Source: Bacillus carboniphilus (GTDB lineage Bacteria; Bacillota; Bacilli; Bacillales; JAIVKR01). From it: a stretch of DNA of 64,000 nucleotides. The translations under genes were made by a program, and so were the position numbers. Positions 1 to 8,494 of the stretch are shown here, piece after piece (position 1 is the first letter of the stretch; the number at the start of each line of letters is the position of its first letter). The stretch spans positions 2,531,822 through 2,595,821 of the forward strand of contig NZ_CP129013.1 of NCBI RefSeq assembly GCF_020524035.2. Direction: 5' to 3'. Under the pieces are notes generated by a model. It ran no database searches and was not told the DNA's origin. It saw only the letters and a list, made by a program, of their open reading frames with translations.

Positions 1-921
1 TTGAAGATAAAATAAAATAACAGATTCATCTAACTTTAAATAATCTTCTAAGGTGACATCCTCCACAAAGATGGAATGAAAATGGGTGGGTGGATATTGG
101 AATTTGTAGTGGTCTTGGTATAATTGCTTCGCTCTATGAAGAATTTTAGTTAATATCACTTCTGCACTTCTTGTTACTGGATGAAAGTAAACTTGCCAAT
201 ACATTTGATACCTGCTCATGATGTAATCTTCCACAGCATGCATCCCACTTCTTTTGATGACTACTTGATCTTCCCTAGGCCTCATCACTCTTAATATACG
301 CTCCATATCAAAGTGACCATAGCTGACACCCGTGTAGTAAGCATCTCGTTGAAGGTAATCCATACGGTCAGCATCGATTTGACTTGAAATTAAACTGACC
401 ACTTGCTTATCTTTATACGTTTTGGCAATGACTTCTGCCACTTTTTGAGGGAAAACGGGATCCACTCGTTTTAATACTTGATGGACTTCGGTATCTCCGA
501 GCAAAATCGCTTGTGTAAAAGCTTCATGATCAAAGTGGAAAACTTTTTCAAATGAGTGAGAAAAAGGGCCATGCCCTAAATCATGCAACAATGCAGCACA
601 TAACGAAAGAAGTCTTTCATTCTCTTTCCATTCTGGACGTCCAATAAACACGTTATCTACAATTCTTCGAACAATTTCATAAACCCCCAGCGAATGATTG
701 AAGCGGCTATGTTCAGCTCCATGAAACGTTAAGAAAGTCGTCCCCAGCTGGCGAATTCTTCTTAAGCGTTGAAACTCTTTCGTCCCTATTAAATCCCATA
801 TAACGCGGTCCTTAACATGGATATATCGATGTACTGGGTCTTTAAAGACTTTTTCTTCATCAAGTTTCTCTTCAGAATATGACACCTTTTTATCCCTCTT
901 CCATGTGTACTCAGTTTTCAT
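1..921 (-). CDS. ywfO: HD-domain phosphohydrolase, YwfO type (3' end outside window)
   Basis: The reading frame is open from the ATG at 921 to the window edge, giving 307 residues; the C-terminus is missing. The protein carries an HD metal-binding motif in HDLGHGPFSH and an upstream FHGAEHSRFNHSLG segment, both typical of dGTPase-like HD phosphohydrolases. The family hydrolyses nucleotides; the exact substrate cannot be read here. The adjoining rsfA, lipL, pta and hemQ match the B. subtilis ywfO neighbourhood, which supports the YwfO assignment. It is transcribed away from the window, with no partner gene visible on its own strand apart from the small DUF1450 gene upstream. Confidence 0.85.
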   Translation of the reverse strand, partial: MKTEYTWKRDKKVSYSEEKLDEEKVFKDPVHRYIHVKDRVIWDLIGTKEFQRLRRIRQLGTTFLTFHGAEHSRFNHSLGVYEIVRRIVDNVFIGRPEWKENERLLSLCAALLHDLGHGPFSHSFEKVFHFDHEAFTQAILLGDTEVHQVLKRVDPVFPQKVAEVIAKTYKDKQVVSLISSQIDADRMDYLQRDAYYTGVSYGHFDMERILRVMRPREDQVVIKRSGMHAVEDYIMSRYQMYWQVYFHPVTRSAEVILTKILHRAKQLYQDHYKFQYPPTHFHSIFVEDVTLEDYLKLDESVILFYLQ

Positions 922-1056
922 TATATACCATTTTTATTTTATATTTTTAAAATGAATAAAAATAATAAAATCACCCATGTGTTATGTTTCATACATAGGC
1001 GATTTTTTTGAATGTATAGATGATTAAGCTTCACTTTATTCCTAAAAGTTATGGTT

Positions 1057-1278
1057 TCACTTTAATTTTTTGCATATCTTTTCAATTAATTCATCCTCTG
1101 TTGGAGCTGCTACGGGACGGTTGTTGACAAAAGCAAAAGATTTTTTTCGACCTGGTCCACAGTATGATTGACAACCAATTTCAATCGCTGCATTTGGATC
1201 TACTGTTTTCAACTTAGGAAGTAAAGTTTTCAAGTTTGTTGCTTGGCAATCATCACAAACACGGAATTCATTGCCCAT
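1057..1278 (-). CDS. DUF1450 family protein (YuzB-like)
   Basis: A 73-residue protein with four cysteines, two in a CDDC motif near the N-terminus and two in CQSYCGPG in the middle, followed by an FAFVNNRPV segment and a DELIEKI helix. This is the layout of the DUF1450/YuzB family, small thioredoxin-fold-like proteins of unknown function. I place the start at the ATG at 1278 because AAAGGG lies about 9 bases upstream of it. An in-frame ATG at 1296 has no ribosome site. Function unknown. Confidence 0.8.
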   Translation of the reverse strand: MGNEFRVCDDCQATNLKTLLPKLKTVDPNAAIEIGCQSYCGPGRKKSFAFVNNRPVAAPTEDELIEKICKKLK

Positions 1279-1480
1279 GTTTAACAACCCTTTCATCTCA
1301 TGTTGACACTAACAGGTATTTTACCTGTTCTGATTAGCTATATCAAGTGTCAAAATCCTCCCTGCTCAGACATTTAAGTTCAATAAGGTCTGACAAAAAA
1401 CAAAATAGAAACTGATACATTATGATCTTTTTAGAAAAATCTACTATCCTTGTATAAAAAAATAAGAGATGGACAAAATG

Positions 1481-1831
1481 CTAGTAGAGGTTGTTCAAAA
1501 AGTCATAAAAAATTGCTGTCGAATAACTTTGTTGGTTTGCTTTTCCGACACTCCGACGCCAGGATTGGCTAGCACGGGCGTTGTCCCTAGGATGGCGATG
1601 CACACGATGTGCTAGCGTCAACGTTGGTCACAGGACGTGACCGATATTAGTTGACGTTCCTCCTTTAGCCCGTGAACCATACTGTACGTACACTGCGAGT
1701 GCTTCGATGCCCAGGACGGGCTAGCGCAGGAGTTGTCACAGGACGTGACTGAACTTAGCCTGCGTTCCTTTAAGCAGTCGACTCGTTCTTCAGCGTCCTT
1801 TTTCCCCTACTTTTTGAACACGCACTAGTAG
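1481..1831. mobile_element. MITE-like element, copy 1 (337 bp plus flanking 7-bp repeats)
   Basis: The left end reads AGGTTGTTCAAAAAGTCAT and the right end CTACTTTTTGAACACGCA. The inner parts of the ends form an inverted repeat (GTTCAAAAAG / CTTTTTGAAC). Both sides are bounded by CTAGTAG (1481-1487 and 1825-1831), which looks like a target duplication. There is no transposase. The interior contains two hairpin cassettes with AGGAC loops (1616-1656 and 1725-1764) that also occur, in opposite orientation, in a second repeat family of this window. Two more copies lie at 41191 and 56702. Confidence 0.75.
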
Positions 1832-1847
1832 TGAATCTTTAAGGAAA

Positions 1848-1919
1848 CGCTTGTTCAAGAGTGAGTCCTCAACCGTTTATAGTGGACAAAGTCATCTAAC
1901 CACTTTTTGAACAGCACTA
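1848..1919. repeat. Possible degraded remnant of the MITE-like element
   Basis: A short stretch just after copy 1 begins with GCTTGTTCAAGAGTG and ends with CCACTTTTTGAACAGCAC, resembling the two termini of the element with most of the interior lost. The match is partial, so this is a tentative call. Confidence 0.35.
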
Positions 1920-1946
1920 AAATGATTGTTAGGGAGTTGAGAATAA

Positions 1947-2654
1947 GTGAAACAAAGACAAGATGCATGGTCCGAAGAAGATGATTTGTTATTAGCAGAA
2001 ACCGTCTTAAGACATGTAAGAGAAGGAAGTACACAGCTGAATGCTTTTGAGGAAGTTGGTGACAAATTAAACCGCACCTCTGCAGCCTGTGGTTTCAGAT
2101 GGAATGCAGAAGTACGACACAATTATGAAAAGGCTCTTCAATTAGCGAAAAAGCAACGAAAACAAAGAATGCGTAGCTTAGGGAATGGAAAACCAGCCAA
2201 AAAGCAATTACTTTATACACCACCAGAAATGGAGTCATCAGTTACTAGTAGCCAGGAAGAAAGATCCCAACCAGAACCTTCAACGTATACGACAGACTTG
2301 CATAGCTTCGAAAAAGCGTTACAAGAATCACAAAAGCCTACGGTTCAACCTAGCGTGCCGTTGGCAAGTAATGATGAGCTAACAATGGAAAGAGTCATTT
2401 CTTTCTTACAATCTTTCAATGATAAAAAAGTATCAACTTTACAAAATGAAAATAGTCGTTTGAAGCTTGAGAATCAAGAATTAGTACAGAAAACAAAAGA
2501 ACAAGAAAAGACAATTGCTTCTTTAAAAGAAGACACTGTTGCCGTTCAAGAAGATTACGAAATGCTTATGAAGATTATGAATAGAGCGAGAAAACTAGCT
2601 TTATTTGAAGAAGAAGAGGAACGAGCGAGCAGCCACAAAATTCAAGATGGATAG
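1947..2654 (+). CDS. rsfA: RsfA family prespore-type transcription factor
   Basis: A 235-residue protein starting at GTG, preceded by AGGGAG at 1931. The N-terminal 60 residues ([19 protein letters not shown], then [10 protein letters not shown]) form the Myb/SANT-like DNA-binding domain typical of RsfA and YlbO. Residues about 150-215 are a predicted coiled coil rich in K, E, Q and L. In B. subtilis RsfA is a forespore regulator under SigF/SigG that tunes SigF-dependent genes. Next to it are ywfO, lipL and pta as in B. subtilis. The long C-terminal coiled coil suggests a dimer. Confidence 0.88.
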   Translation: MKQRQDAWSEEDDLLLAETVLRHVREGSTQLNAFEEVGDKLNRTSAACGFRWNAEVRHNYEKALQLAKKQRKQRMRSLGNGKPAKKQLLYTPPEMESSVTSSQEERSQPEPSTYTTDLHSFEKALQESQKPTVQPSVPLASNDELTMERVISFLQSFNDKKVSTLQNENSRLKLENQELVQKTKEQEKTIASLKEDTVAVQEDYEMLMKIMNRARKLALFEEEEERASSHKIQDG

Positions 2655-2689
2655 AAACGGAAACTTAGAGCAAGTAGCGGAATAACCTG

Positions 2690-2720
2690 AAAAAGACTGG
2701 AGTCATAACCCAGTCTTTTT
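2690..2720 (+). terminator. Rho-independent terminator after rsfA
   Basis: The stem AAAAGACTGG pairs with CCAGTCTTTT around a short loop and is followed by a T run. It lies between the convergent rsfA and lipL and could serve both. Confidence 0.85.
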
Positions 2721-2750
2721 TATTGTGGTTTTTATTAACATCTAATACAA

Positions 2751-3575
2751 TTAATAGAATACTTTGTCATTCCGTTTATTCATTCGATCTACATTTTTTT
2801 CATATAGCGATAGTTCTTCCGGATTAAACGATTCTGGAACGATGACAGCTCCTAAGCCTTTTAATGTAACAAGCAATTTATACATAAGATCATTGATTGA
2901 TAGTGGAACGCCTATTAATTCAGATAAAGATGCCATTGTGCCTGGTACGATATTTGGATACTTAAAGGACGTTGGCTGATTATTAATAGCTAGTTCATAA
3001 AAGCGTTTAATATGCTCCGCACGTTCTTTTCCACTACCAGATACACATAAATATATTTGAACAGCAACCCCCCCTCTTAAACGTCTTTGTGAAATCCCAG
3101 CAAATTTTTTTGAATGAATGCTTAAGTCATAGCTTCCTGGACAATAAGATCCTTCTACTTCGAAAGCATTTATTTCTATGTCATCATCAGCAAACATTAA
3201 CTTCATTAGCGCAAACATCGCATCATATCCCCGATTAATGTCCATAGATTCTTCAGGAAAAATCAATGATATATTGAGAATTTCTTTATCTAAAACAACA
3301 GCTAAGCCACCTGAGTTTCTAACAATCACATTGTAGCCAGCTTTACGTAAATAGTTAACTCCTTCTGATAAATGAGGAGTACGAGTGTCTTGTATTCCTA
3401 AGACTATGGTTTTTTCATGAACCCATGTTCTTACAACTGGGGCATTTGTTCCTTTTCCTACTACTGCACATAATGTATCGTCATATGCAAAAGAATGCTT
3501 AGGATCAAAGGTTAAACCTATACTCGAATGATCAATCAATCGCCACTTCGGCTGTTTTAATAGCTCTATGTTCAT
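2751..3575 (-). CDS. lipL: Octanoyl-[GcvH]:protein N-octanoyltransferase LipL
   Basis: A 274-residue member of the biotin/lipoate ligase fold. The conserved nucleophile is Cys145 in the motif EGSYCPGSYD, and the RNSGGLAVV segment near residue 86 lines the lipoyl pocket in this family. LipL moves octanoyl groups from GcvH to the E2 subunits of 2-oxoacid dehydrogenases, after which LipA inserts sulfur. The ATG at 3575 has a GAGGTG ribosome site. Its position beside pta and rsfA matches the B. subtilis ywfL locus. No lesion is visible. Confidence 0.9.
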   Translation of the reverse strand: MNIELLKQPKWRLIDHSSIGLTFDPKHSFAYDDTLCAVVGKGTNAPVVRTWVHEKTIVLGIQDTRTPHLSEGVNYLRKAGYNVIVRNSGGLAVVLDKEILNISLIFPEESMDINRGYDAMFALMKLMFADDDIEINAFEVEGSYCPGSYDLSIHSKKFAGISQRRLRGGVAVQIYLCVSGSGKERAEHIKRFYELAINNQPTSFKYPNIVPGTMASLSELIGVPLSINDLMYKLLVTLKGLGAVIVPESFNPEELSLYEKNVDRMNKRNDKVFY

Positions 3576-3605
3576 TCCTACACCTCTTTAGAAAGCAAAG
3601 CAAAA

Positions 3606-3682
3606 TGGGGGCTGGAGCTAGACAAAAATAAAAGCACCATCCGAATAAGGACAGATTTTTATACTTTCTTACTCTGTAACAA
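3606..3682 (+). repeat. Right-arm remnant of the GGAGCTAGACA repeat family
   Basis: The stretch GGCTGGAGCTAGACAAAAAT followed by AAAGCACCATCC and a TTTTTATAC...TTACTCT tail matches the right arms of the complete copies at 7811-8398. The left arm and interior are absent. Confidence 0.6.
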
Positions 3683-3791
3683 AGTTTATTGTTAGCCAAG
3701 AAAAACTCAGGAATTTTTTACTGAAAACATCCCTGAGCTTAAAACTAAAATTCTACTTTTTGTTTTATATCAATGAAATAAATGATCCCTA

Positions 3792-4764
3792 CTACAATAC
3801 TTGAGCCGCAGTCAGTAAGGCTAGTTTATATACATCTTCTGAATTACAACCCCTAGATAGATCATTAACTGGAGAATTCAATCCTTGTAATATTGGTCCA
3901 ATTGCTTCAAAATTCCCAAGTCGTTGAGCAATTTTATAACCAATATTTCCCCGCTTCAAGGCTAGGGAAAACAAAAACATTTGCATCTCCTTGGATGATT
4001 GAATTAGGTGCTTTTTTCTGAGCGACTTCAGGTACAAATGCAGCATCAAATTGAAACTCACCGTCAATTTTTAAGTCCGGATTCATATCTGCTGCAATTT
4101 TGCTTGCTTCAACCACTTTTTCTGTCTCCGGTGATTGAGCGGAACCTTTTGTTGAAAAACTAAGCATCGCAACTAGTGGGTCAATATCAAACATCTTTGC
4201 TGTATGAGCGCTTTCCGTCGCAATTTCAGCTAAATCTTGACTATTTGGCGAGATATTAATCGCACAATCTGCAAAAACATACTTTTCATCATCCCTGACC
4301 ATGATGAACACACCAGACGTTTTCTTAATTCCCTCTTTTGTTTTAATAATTTGCAATGCCGGTCGAACCGTATCTGCAGTTGAATGGGCTGCACCACTAA
4401 CTAAACCATCTGCTAAACCTTTGTAAACAAGCATGGTGCCAAAATAATTCTCATCTTTTAATATTTCTCTTGCTTTCTCTTCTGTTACTTTTCCTTTTCT
4501 TCTATCAACAAAAGAGTGCACAAGATCTTCGTAGCTTTCATACCTTTCAGGATTGTATATTTTAACTCCTTCAATTGAAACATCTATGTCTTTTGCTTTT
4601 TCTTTTATTATTTTTTCGTCTCCAATTAAGATGGGTTCTAGTAATCCTTCTGTTGAAAGGCGGCTTACTGCTTGTAGAATACGTTCATCTAATCCTTCAG
4701 GAAAAACAACCCTTAAGTTTTTTCCAGTTATTTTCTTTTTTAATGTAGCAAATAAATCAGCCAC
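3792..4764 (-). pseudogene. pta: Phosphate acetyltransferase Pta, single frameshift
   Basis: Two overlapping frames together encode a full-length Pta of about 323 residues, with the family's VVFPEG, GLVSGAAHSTADTVRP and DCAINI motifs. Pta interconverts acetyl-CoA and acetyl phosphate. The first frame breaks after FPSLEAG. Removing one base from the C4 run at 3949-3952 (G4 on the coding strand) restores [15 protein letters not shown] one-base homopolymer insertion in an otherwise intact gene is more likely an assembly error than real inactivation. The start is GTG at 4764 behind GGAGGGTG. Gene order lipL-pta-hemQ is conserved in Bacilli. Confidence 0.85.
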
Positions 4765-5023
4765 ATCTTCACCCTCCTTCAGCTTCTACATAATAAATAT
4801 GTTCGTCTACATTATCGTCCACATATAGCATACTTCACTTACTTTAAAATTAAAATAAAGACGTACAAATAATAACGCTTACAAATAATATTCTTTTAAT
4901 TCGAAATTTTTATGCTTTATAATGTTGAACTATGTTATAAAGACCCTACTAAAGGAATATAGAGGGTAACTATGGTATAGTTAGAATTGTAAATAAACAT
5001 TTTGTCCAACAGAGGTGATAATA

Positions 5024-5785
5024 ATGAGTGAAACAAAACATTCAAATGAAGCCGCACAGACGTTAGATGGCTGGTACTCTTTTCATGATTTCCGCGCAAT
5101 AAACTGGACAGCATGGAAAAGTTTAACGAGCGATGAAAGAGAAGCAGCGATCAATGAATTTTTAGGTTTATTAGAAAAATGGAATATCGCTGAACAAGAG
5201 GAACGTGGTAGTCAAGCTTTATATTCCATTGTTGGCCAAAAAGCCGATTTTATGCTAATGATATTAAGACCAACGCTTGAAGAAATTAATGAAATTGAAA
5301 TGGCCTTTAATAAATCAAAACTAGCTGAGTACACGATTCCTACATATTCTTATGTATCTGTAGTTGAATTAAGCAATTATTTACCTGGGGATGAGAACCC
5401 TTACGAGAACCCACATGTTCGAGCGAGACTATATCCTTCATTACCAAAAGCCAATCATGTATGTTTTTATCCAATGGATAAAAGAAGACAAGGAAATGAT
5501 AATTGGTACATGCTCCCAATGGAAGAGCGTAAAAGTTTAATGAGAAGTCACGGTATGATTGGACGTCAATACGCTGGAAAAGTCAAGCAAGTGATAACAG
5601 GTTCTGTAGGTTTTGACGATTATGAATGGGGCGTTACCTTATTTGCAGATGATGTGCTTCAATTCAAAAAGCTTGTTTATGAAATGCGTTTTGATGAAGT
5701 TAGCGCACGATATGGCGAATTTGGTTCCTTCTTTGTTGGTAATATATTATCAGAGGAAAAAGTCCATCAATTTTTACATGTATAA
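5024..5785 (+). CDS. hemQ: Coproheme decarboxylase HemQ (chlorite-dismutase fold)
   Basis: A 253-residue protein. Its key motifs are FYPMDKRR with the reactive tyrosine, and the proximal-histidine segment [13 protein letters not shown], followed by GFDDYEWGV. HemQ performs the last step of the coproporphyrin-dependent haem pathway used by Gram-positive bacteria, decarboxylating coproheme to haem b. I choose the ATG at 5024 because AGAGGTG sits six bases upstream; the GTG at 5015 lies inside that ribosome site. A likely -10 hexamer TATAAT is at 4918-4923. Confidence 0.92.
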   Translation: MSETKHSNEAAQTLDGWYSFHDFRAINWTAWKSLTSDEREAAINEFLGLLEKWNIAEQEERGSQALYSIVGQKADFMLMILRPTLEEINEIEMAFNKSKLAEYTIPTYSYVSVVELSNYLPGDENPYENPHVRARLYPSLPKANHVCFYPMDKRRQGNDNWYMLPMEERKSLMRSHGMIGRQYAGKVKQVITGSVGFDDYEWGVTLFADDVLQFKKLVYEMRFDEVSARYGEFGSFFVGNILSEEKVHQFLHV

Positions 5786-5797
5786 AAGGAAGTTTTA

Positions 5798-5823
5798 AGC
5801 CCCACTAAAAGGGGGGCTTTTTT
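5798..5823 (+). terminator. Terminator after hemQ
   Basis: AAGCCCC pairs with GGGGCTT across a short A-rich loop, followed by seven T residues. Confidence 0.85.
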
Positions 5824-6080
5824 ATTTGTATAAGTATTCCATTTTTTGATGGTAGAAAAAAGTGTTTAATTAATTGATATAGATATTAAATAAATTAATA
5901 TAGATATTGATTTTATTAATTTAAAACAATACAATAACAATAAGGTGAGTGAAAAAACTAAACAAAAACAATTCCAACATAAATCCCATTCCCAAAACAA
6001 CCCCTACTGTAATAATCATTGTCTTTCCAACATACTCATTCACTTAAACAATCATTTTAATAATGAAAGGATTTGAAATC

Positions 6081-6770
6081 ATGTATTCAAACAAACAGCT
6101 TGCGAGAATTGCTGGACTTTTCTACTTAATTCTTATCGTATGTGGGGTGTTTGCAGAATTTTTTGTGAGATCTAAGCTGATTCAAAAGGATAACGCCTCA
6201 ATAACTGCTGAAAATATCTTGAATTCTGAGACTCTTTTTCGTTTAGGATTCGTCAGTGACCTCATGATGATGACCGCCTTTTTATTCTTGTCTTTCGTGT
6301 TGTATATCCTTTTCAAAAAAGTTAATGCAAATGTTTCATTATTTATGGTTCTTTTCGTATTAGCTAGTGTATCTATCCTGTGCATCAATATGTTGAACCA
6401 ATTTGCTGCGCTAATTATACTCAACGAGCCCACTTACTTTAGTGGATTTTCATCAGAGCAATCCCATAGTATGGTACTATTCTTTCTTGATATGCACTCA
6501 TATGGTTATAGTATTGCACAAATTTTCTTCGGTCTTTGGTTATTACCACTTGGTTACCTCGTTTACAAATCAAGATTTTTCCCAAGATTTTTAGGTGTTT
6601 TATTGGTAGTTGGTTGTTTTAGCCATCTAATTGATTTCTTTTTCTTTTTCCTTTCTCCTAGTATTGCTACTTCTATTTCTTGGATCGTCACTTTACCTGC
6701 CGATATTGCAGAATTTTCGTTTGTCTTATGGCTTTTAATTATGGGCGCTAAAAACCAACTAACATCTTAA
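6081..6770 (+). CDS. DUF4386 family integral membrane protein
   Basis: A 229-residue protein with about six hydrophobic segments. The opening QLARIAGLFYLILIVCGVFAE is the signature of the DUF4386 family, whose function is not known. The ATG at 6081 follows AAAGG by about ten bases and is preferred over the in-frame ATG at 6063. About 255 bases of very AT-rich sequence precede it, including the decamer TATAGATATT twice near 5879 and 5901. No operon partner is apparent; cwlJ follows after 140 bases. Confidence 0.75.
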   Translation: MYSNKQLARIAGLFYLILIVCGVFAEFFVRSKLIQKDNASITAENILNSETLFRLGFVSDLMMMTAFLFLSFVLYILFKKVNANVSLFMVLFVLASVSILCINMLNQFAALIILNEPTYFSGFSSEQSHSMVLFFLDMHSYGYSIAQIFFGLWLLPLGYLVYKSRFFPRFLGVLLVVGCFSHLIDFFFFFLSPSIATSISWIVTLPADIAEFSFVLWLLIMGAKNQLTS

Positions 6771-6912
6771 ACTTTCAAAAAAGAGACCTACTACTTCCTA
6801 TCCCAATCAAAATTTTGCATACAACTCCTTCCTTTGACATACATTTGAATGAAAAGAACTTATTTATTGTTGAATCAACCTTAGAGAAAAAATAGAAAGG
6901 TTGGATTAATAA

Positions 6913-7335
6913 ATGGCTGTTATCCAATACAATGATAAACAACTTAAATTATTGGCAAGGCTGATGAGAGCGGAAGCTGAAGGCGATGGACAGCTAGGCA
7001 TGCTTCTTGTTGGAAATGTTGGTGTCAACAGGGTGAAAGGAGATTGTCTAGATTTCAAAGACATCAATACAATAGAGAGGATGGTTTATCAGTCACCTGG
7101 GGGATTTGAAGCCACTACCAAAGGCTATTTTTACCAAGCTGCTAGGGAAAAAGATATCGAATTAGCTAGAAAAGTATTAAAAGGCAACCGCTATGATCCC
7201 GCTGAAGTATCTTTATGGTTTTTTAAACCTTCGGGCCCATGTCCCGCTCAATGGTTTAATCAATATAACTCCGGTCGCTTTAAATCCCATTGTTTTTATT
7301 CACCTACGTACTCAGATTGTTCAAGTGTTTATTAG
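6913..7335 (+). CDS. cwlJ: Spore cortex-lytic hydrolase CwlJ
   Basis: A 140-residue protein of the SleB/CwlJ hydrolase family, without the N-terminal peptidoglycan-binding domain of SleB. The catalytic glutamate lies in LMRAEAEGDG and the family motif AREKDIELARKVLKG follows. CwlJ degrades cortex peptidoglycan during germination and responds to Ca-dipicolinate. It is followed 53 bases later by gerQ, whose product is needed to place CwlJ in the spore coat; such a pair also occurs in the B. cereus group. A GAAAGG ribosome site precedes the ATG. Confidence 0.9.
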   Translation: MAVIQYNDKQLKLLARLMRAEAEGDGQLGMLLVGNVGVNRVKGDCLDFKDINTIERMVYQSPGGFEATTKGYFYQAAREKDIELARKVLKGNRYDPAEVSLWFFKPSGPCPAQWFNQYNSGRFKSHCFYSPTYSDCSSVY

Positions 7336-7388
7336 TTTAACGACAAAAGTTTAGAAAAACTCACACCTATTTTATAAGGAGGTTCACC

Positions 7389-7808
7389 ATGTCTTTCCCT
7401 TATAATCAATACCCTTTCAGAACGACAGGTACACAACAACAAAGTACGTATCCTTATCCACAAACCCCTAGCGGAACTCAAATTCCATATGTTCCAGGTT
7501 CTCAAACGCAAACGCAACCTTCCGTTCCAGGAATGCTTCCACTCGAAGAATCTTATATTGAAAATATTTTACGACTCAATCGTGGCAAGCCCGCTACTGT
7601 TTATATGACATTTGAAAACAATAATGAATGGAATGCGAAGATTTTCAAGGGGATCATTGAAGCTGCAGGAAGAGACCATATTATTTTAAGTGACTTAGAC
7701 ACAGGGACTCGCTACTTACTGTTAACCATTTACTTAGACTATATTACGTTCGAGGAAGAAATTAATTATACCTATCCGTACTCGTTATCGACTTACACAC
7801 CGAGATAA
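7389..7808 (+). CDS. gerQ: Spore coat protein GerQ
   Basis: A 139-residue protein with a Gln/Pro/Tyr/Thr-rich N-terminal half (residues 1-50) and a conserved C-terminal domain containing LPLEESYIENILRLNRGK and YLLLTIYLDYITFEEEINY. This is the layout of GerQ (YwdL), a coat protein cross-linked by transglutaminase and needed for CwlJ localisation. AAGGAGG lies just before the ATG. It almost certainly forms one transcript with cwlJ. In B. subtilis gerQ lies next to ywdK, whose homologue is found here at 12.4 kb. Confidence 0.92.
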   Translation: MSFPYNQYPFRTTGTQQQSTYPYPQTPSGTQIPYVPGSQTQTQPSVPGMLPLEESYIENILRLNRGKPATVYMTFENNNEWNAKIFKGIIEAAGRDHIILSDLDTGTRYLLLTIYLDYITFEEEINYTYPYSLSTYTPR

Positions 7809-7810
7809 TA

Positions 7811-8398
7811 AGAAAAGCGCAAGCGCCCGTTTAGCAACGAAGGGGCTTGAGCACTCCGTATGAGATAAAGGAAACACGAAAAGCCGCAGGCTTCGATGTT
7901 GACTTATCATAAGGAGGAGGGCGAAAACTTACGAGTTGCTGGGCGCTGGAGCTAGACAAAAATAAAAGCACCATCCAAATAAGGAAAGATTTTTATACAC
8001 TCTTACTCTGTAAGAAAGTCGCAAGAGCCCGTCTAGCGACGCAGGTGAAAAGGTACGTCAACTAAGTACAGTCACGACGCACGAACTAACGTTGACGCTA
8101 GCACTTCCTGTGCATCGCCGCATGAGATAAAGGAAACACGAAAAGCCCTAAAAGCAGAGGATCTACTAACTACTGCCACGTCCTGTGGCTAACGTAGATC
8201 CACCTCCCTCCTAGAGGCGTCTCTGTTGACTTATCGTAGAGAAATGGAACATCATCTAAAGGAGGCGCCCACGTCCTGTGGGCAACGATGATGCTAGCAC
8301 TTCCTGTGCGTCGAAAGCGCTACCAGTCGCTGGGCGCTGGAGCTAGACAATGATCAAAGCACTCTCTTATTAAGGACAAATTTTATGCTTTCTGATCT
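7811..8398 (+). repeat. Composite intergenic repeat of the AGAAAAGCG...GGAGCTAGACA family, two tandem units with hairpin cassettes
   Basis: Unit 1 (7811-7959) starts AGAAAAGCGCAAGCGCCCG and ends GGCGCTGGAGCTAGACA. It differs at about three positions from 60561-60709. A conserved right arm follows (7960-8018). Unit 2 (about 8021-8355) carries inserted hairpin cassettes: GGATCTAC/GTAGATCC (8159-8201) around GCCAC-GTCCT-GTGGC, and CATCATC/GATGATG (8250-8293) around GCCCAC-GTCCT-GTGGGC, each followed by a small hairpin. No protein-coding sequence is supported in this 690-bp gap. Confidence 0.8.
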
Positions 8399-8401
8399 TA
8401 C

Positions 8402-8436
8402 AAAAACCTACGGACCAAAATCATCCGTAGGTTTTT
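8402..8436 (-). terminator. Terminator, probably of the cytochrome oxidase operon
   Basis: AAAAACCTACGGA pairs with TCCGTAGGTTTTT. On the minus strand it lies about 60 bases downstream of the oxidase subunit I stop codon. Confidence 0.75.
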
Positions 8437-8494
8437 CCTTTTATTCCGTTCAATTTGACCCCTTATTTCTTTTTATATACCGATCATTTATTTG

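Noticed and set aside
1892-2122. 76-codon minus-strand frame upstream of and over rsfA
   Set aside because: It overlaps the rsfA DNA-binding domain and lacks a ribosome site.
7811-8398. Possible CRISPR array
   Set aside because: The repeats are not evenly spaced, vary in stem sequence, and are not separated by unique spacers of constant length; no cas genes are present.
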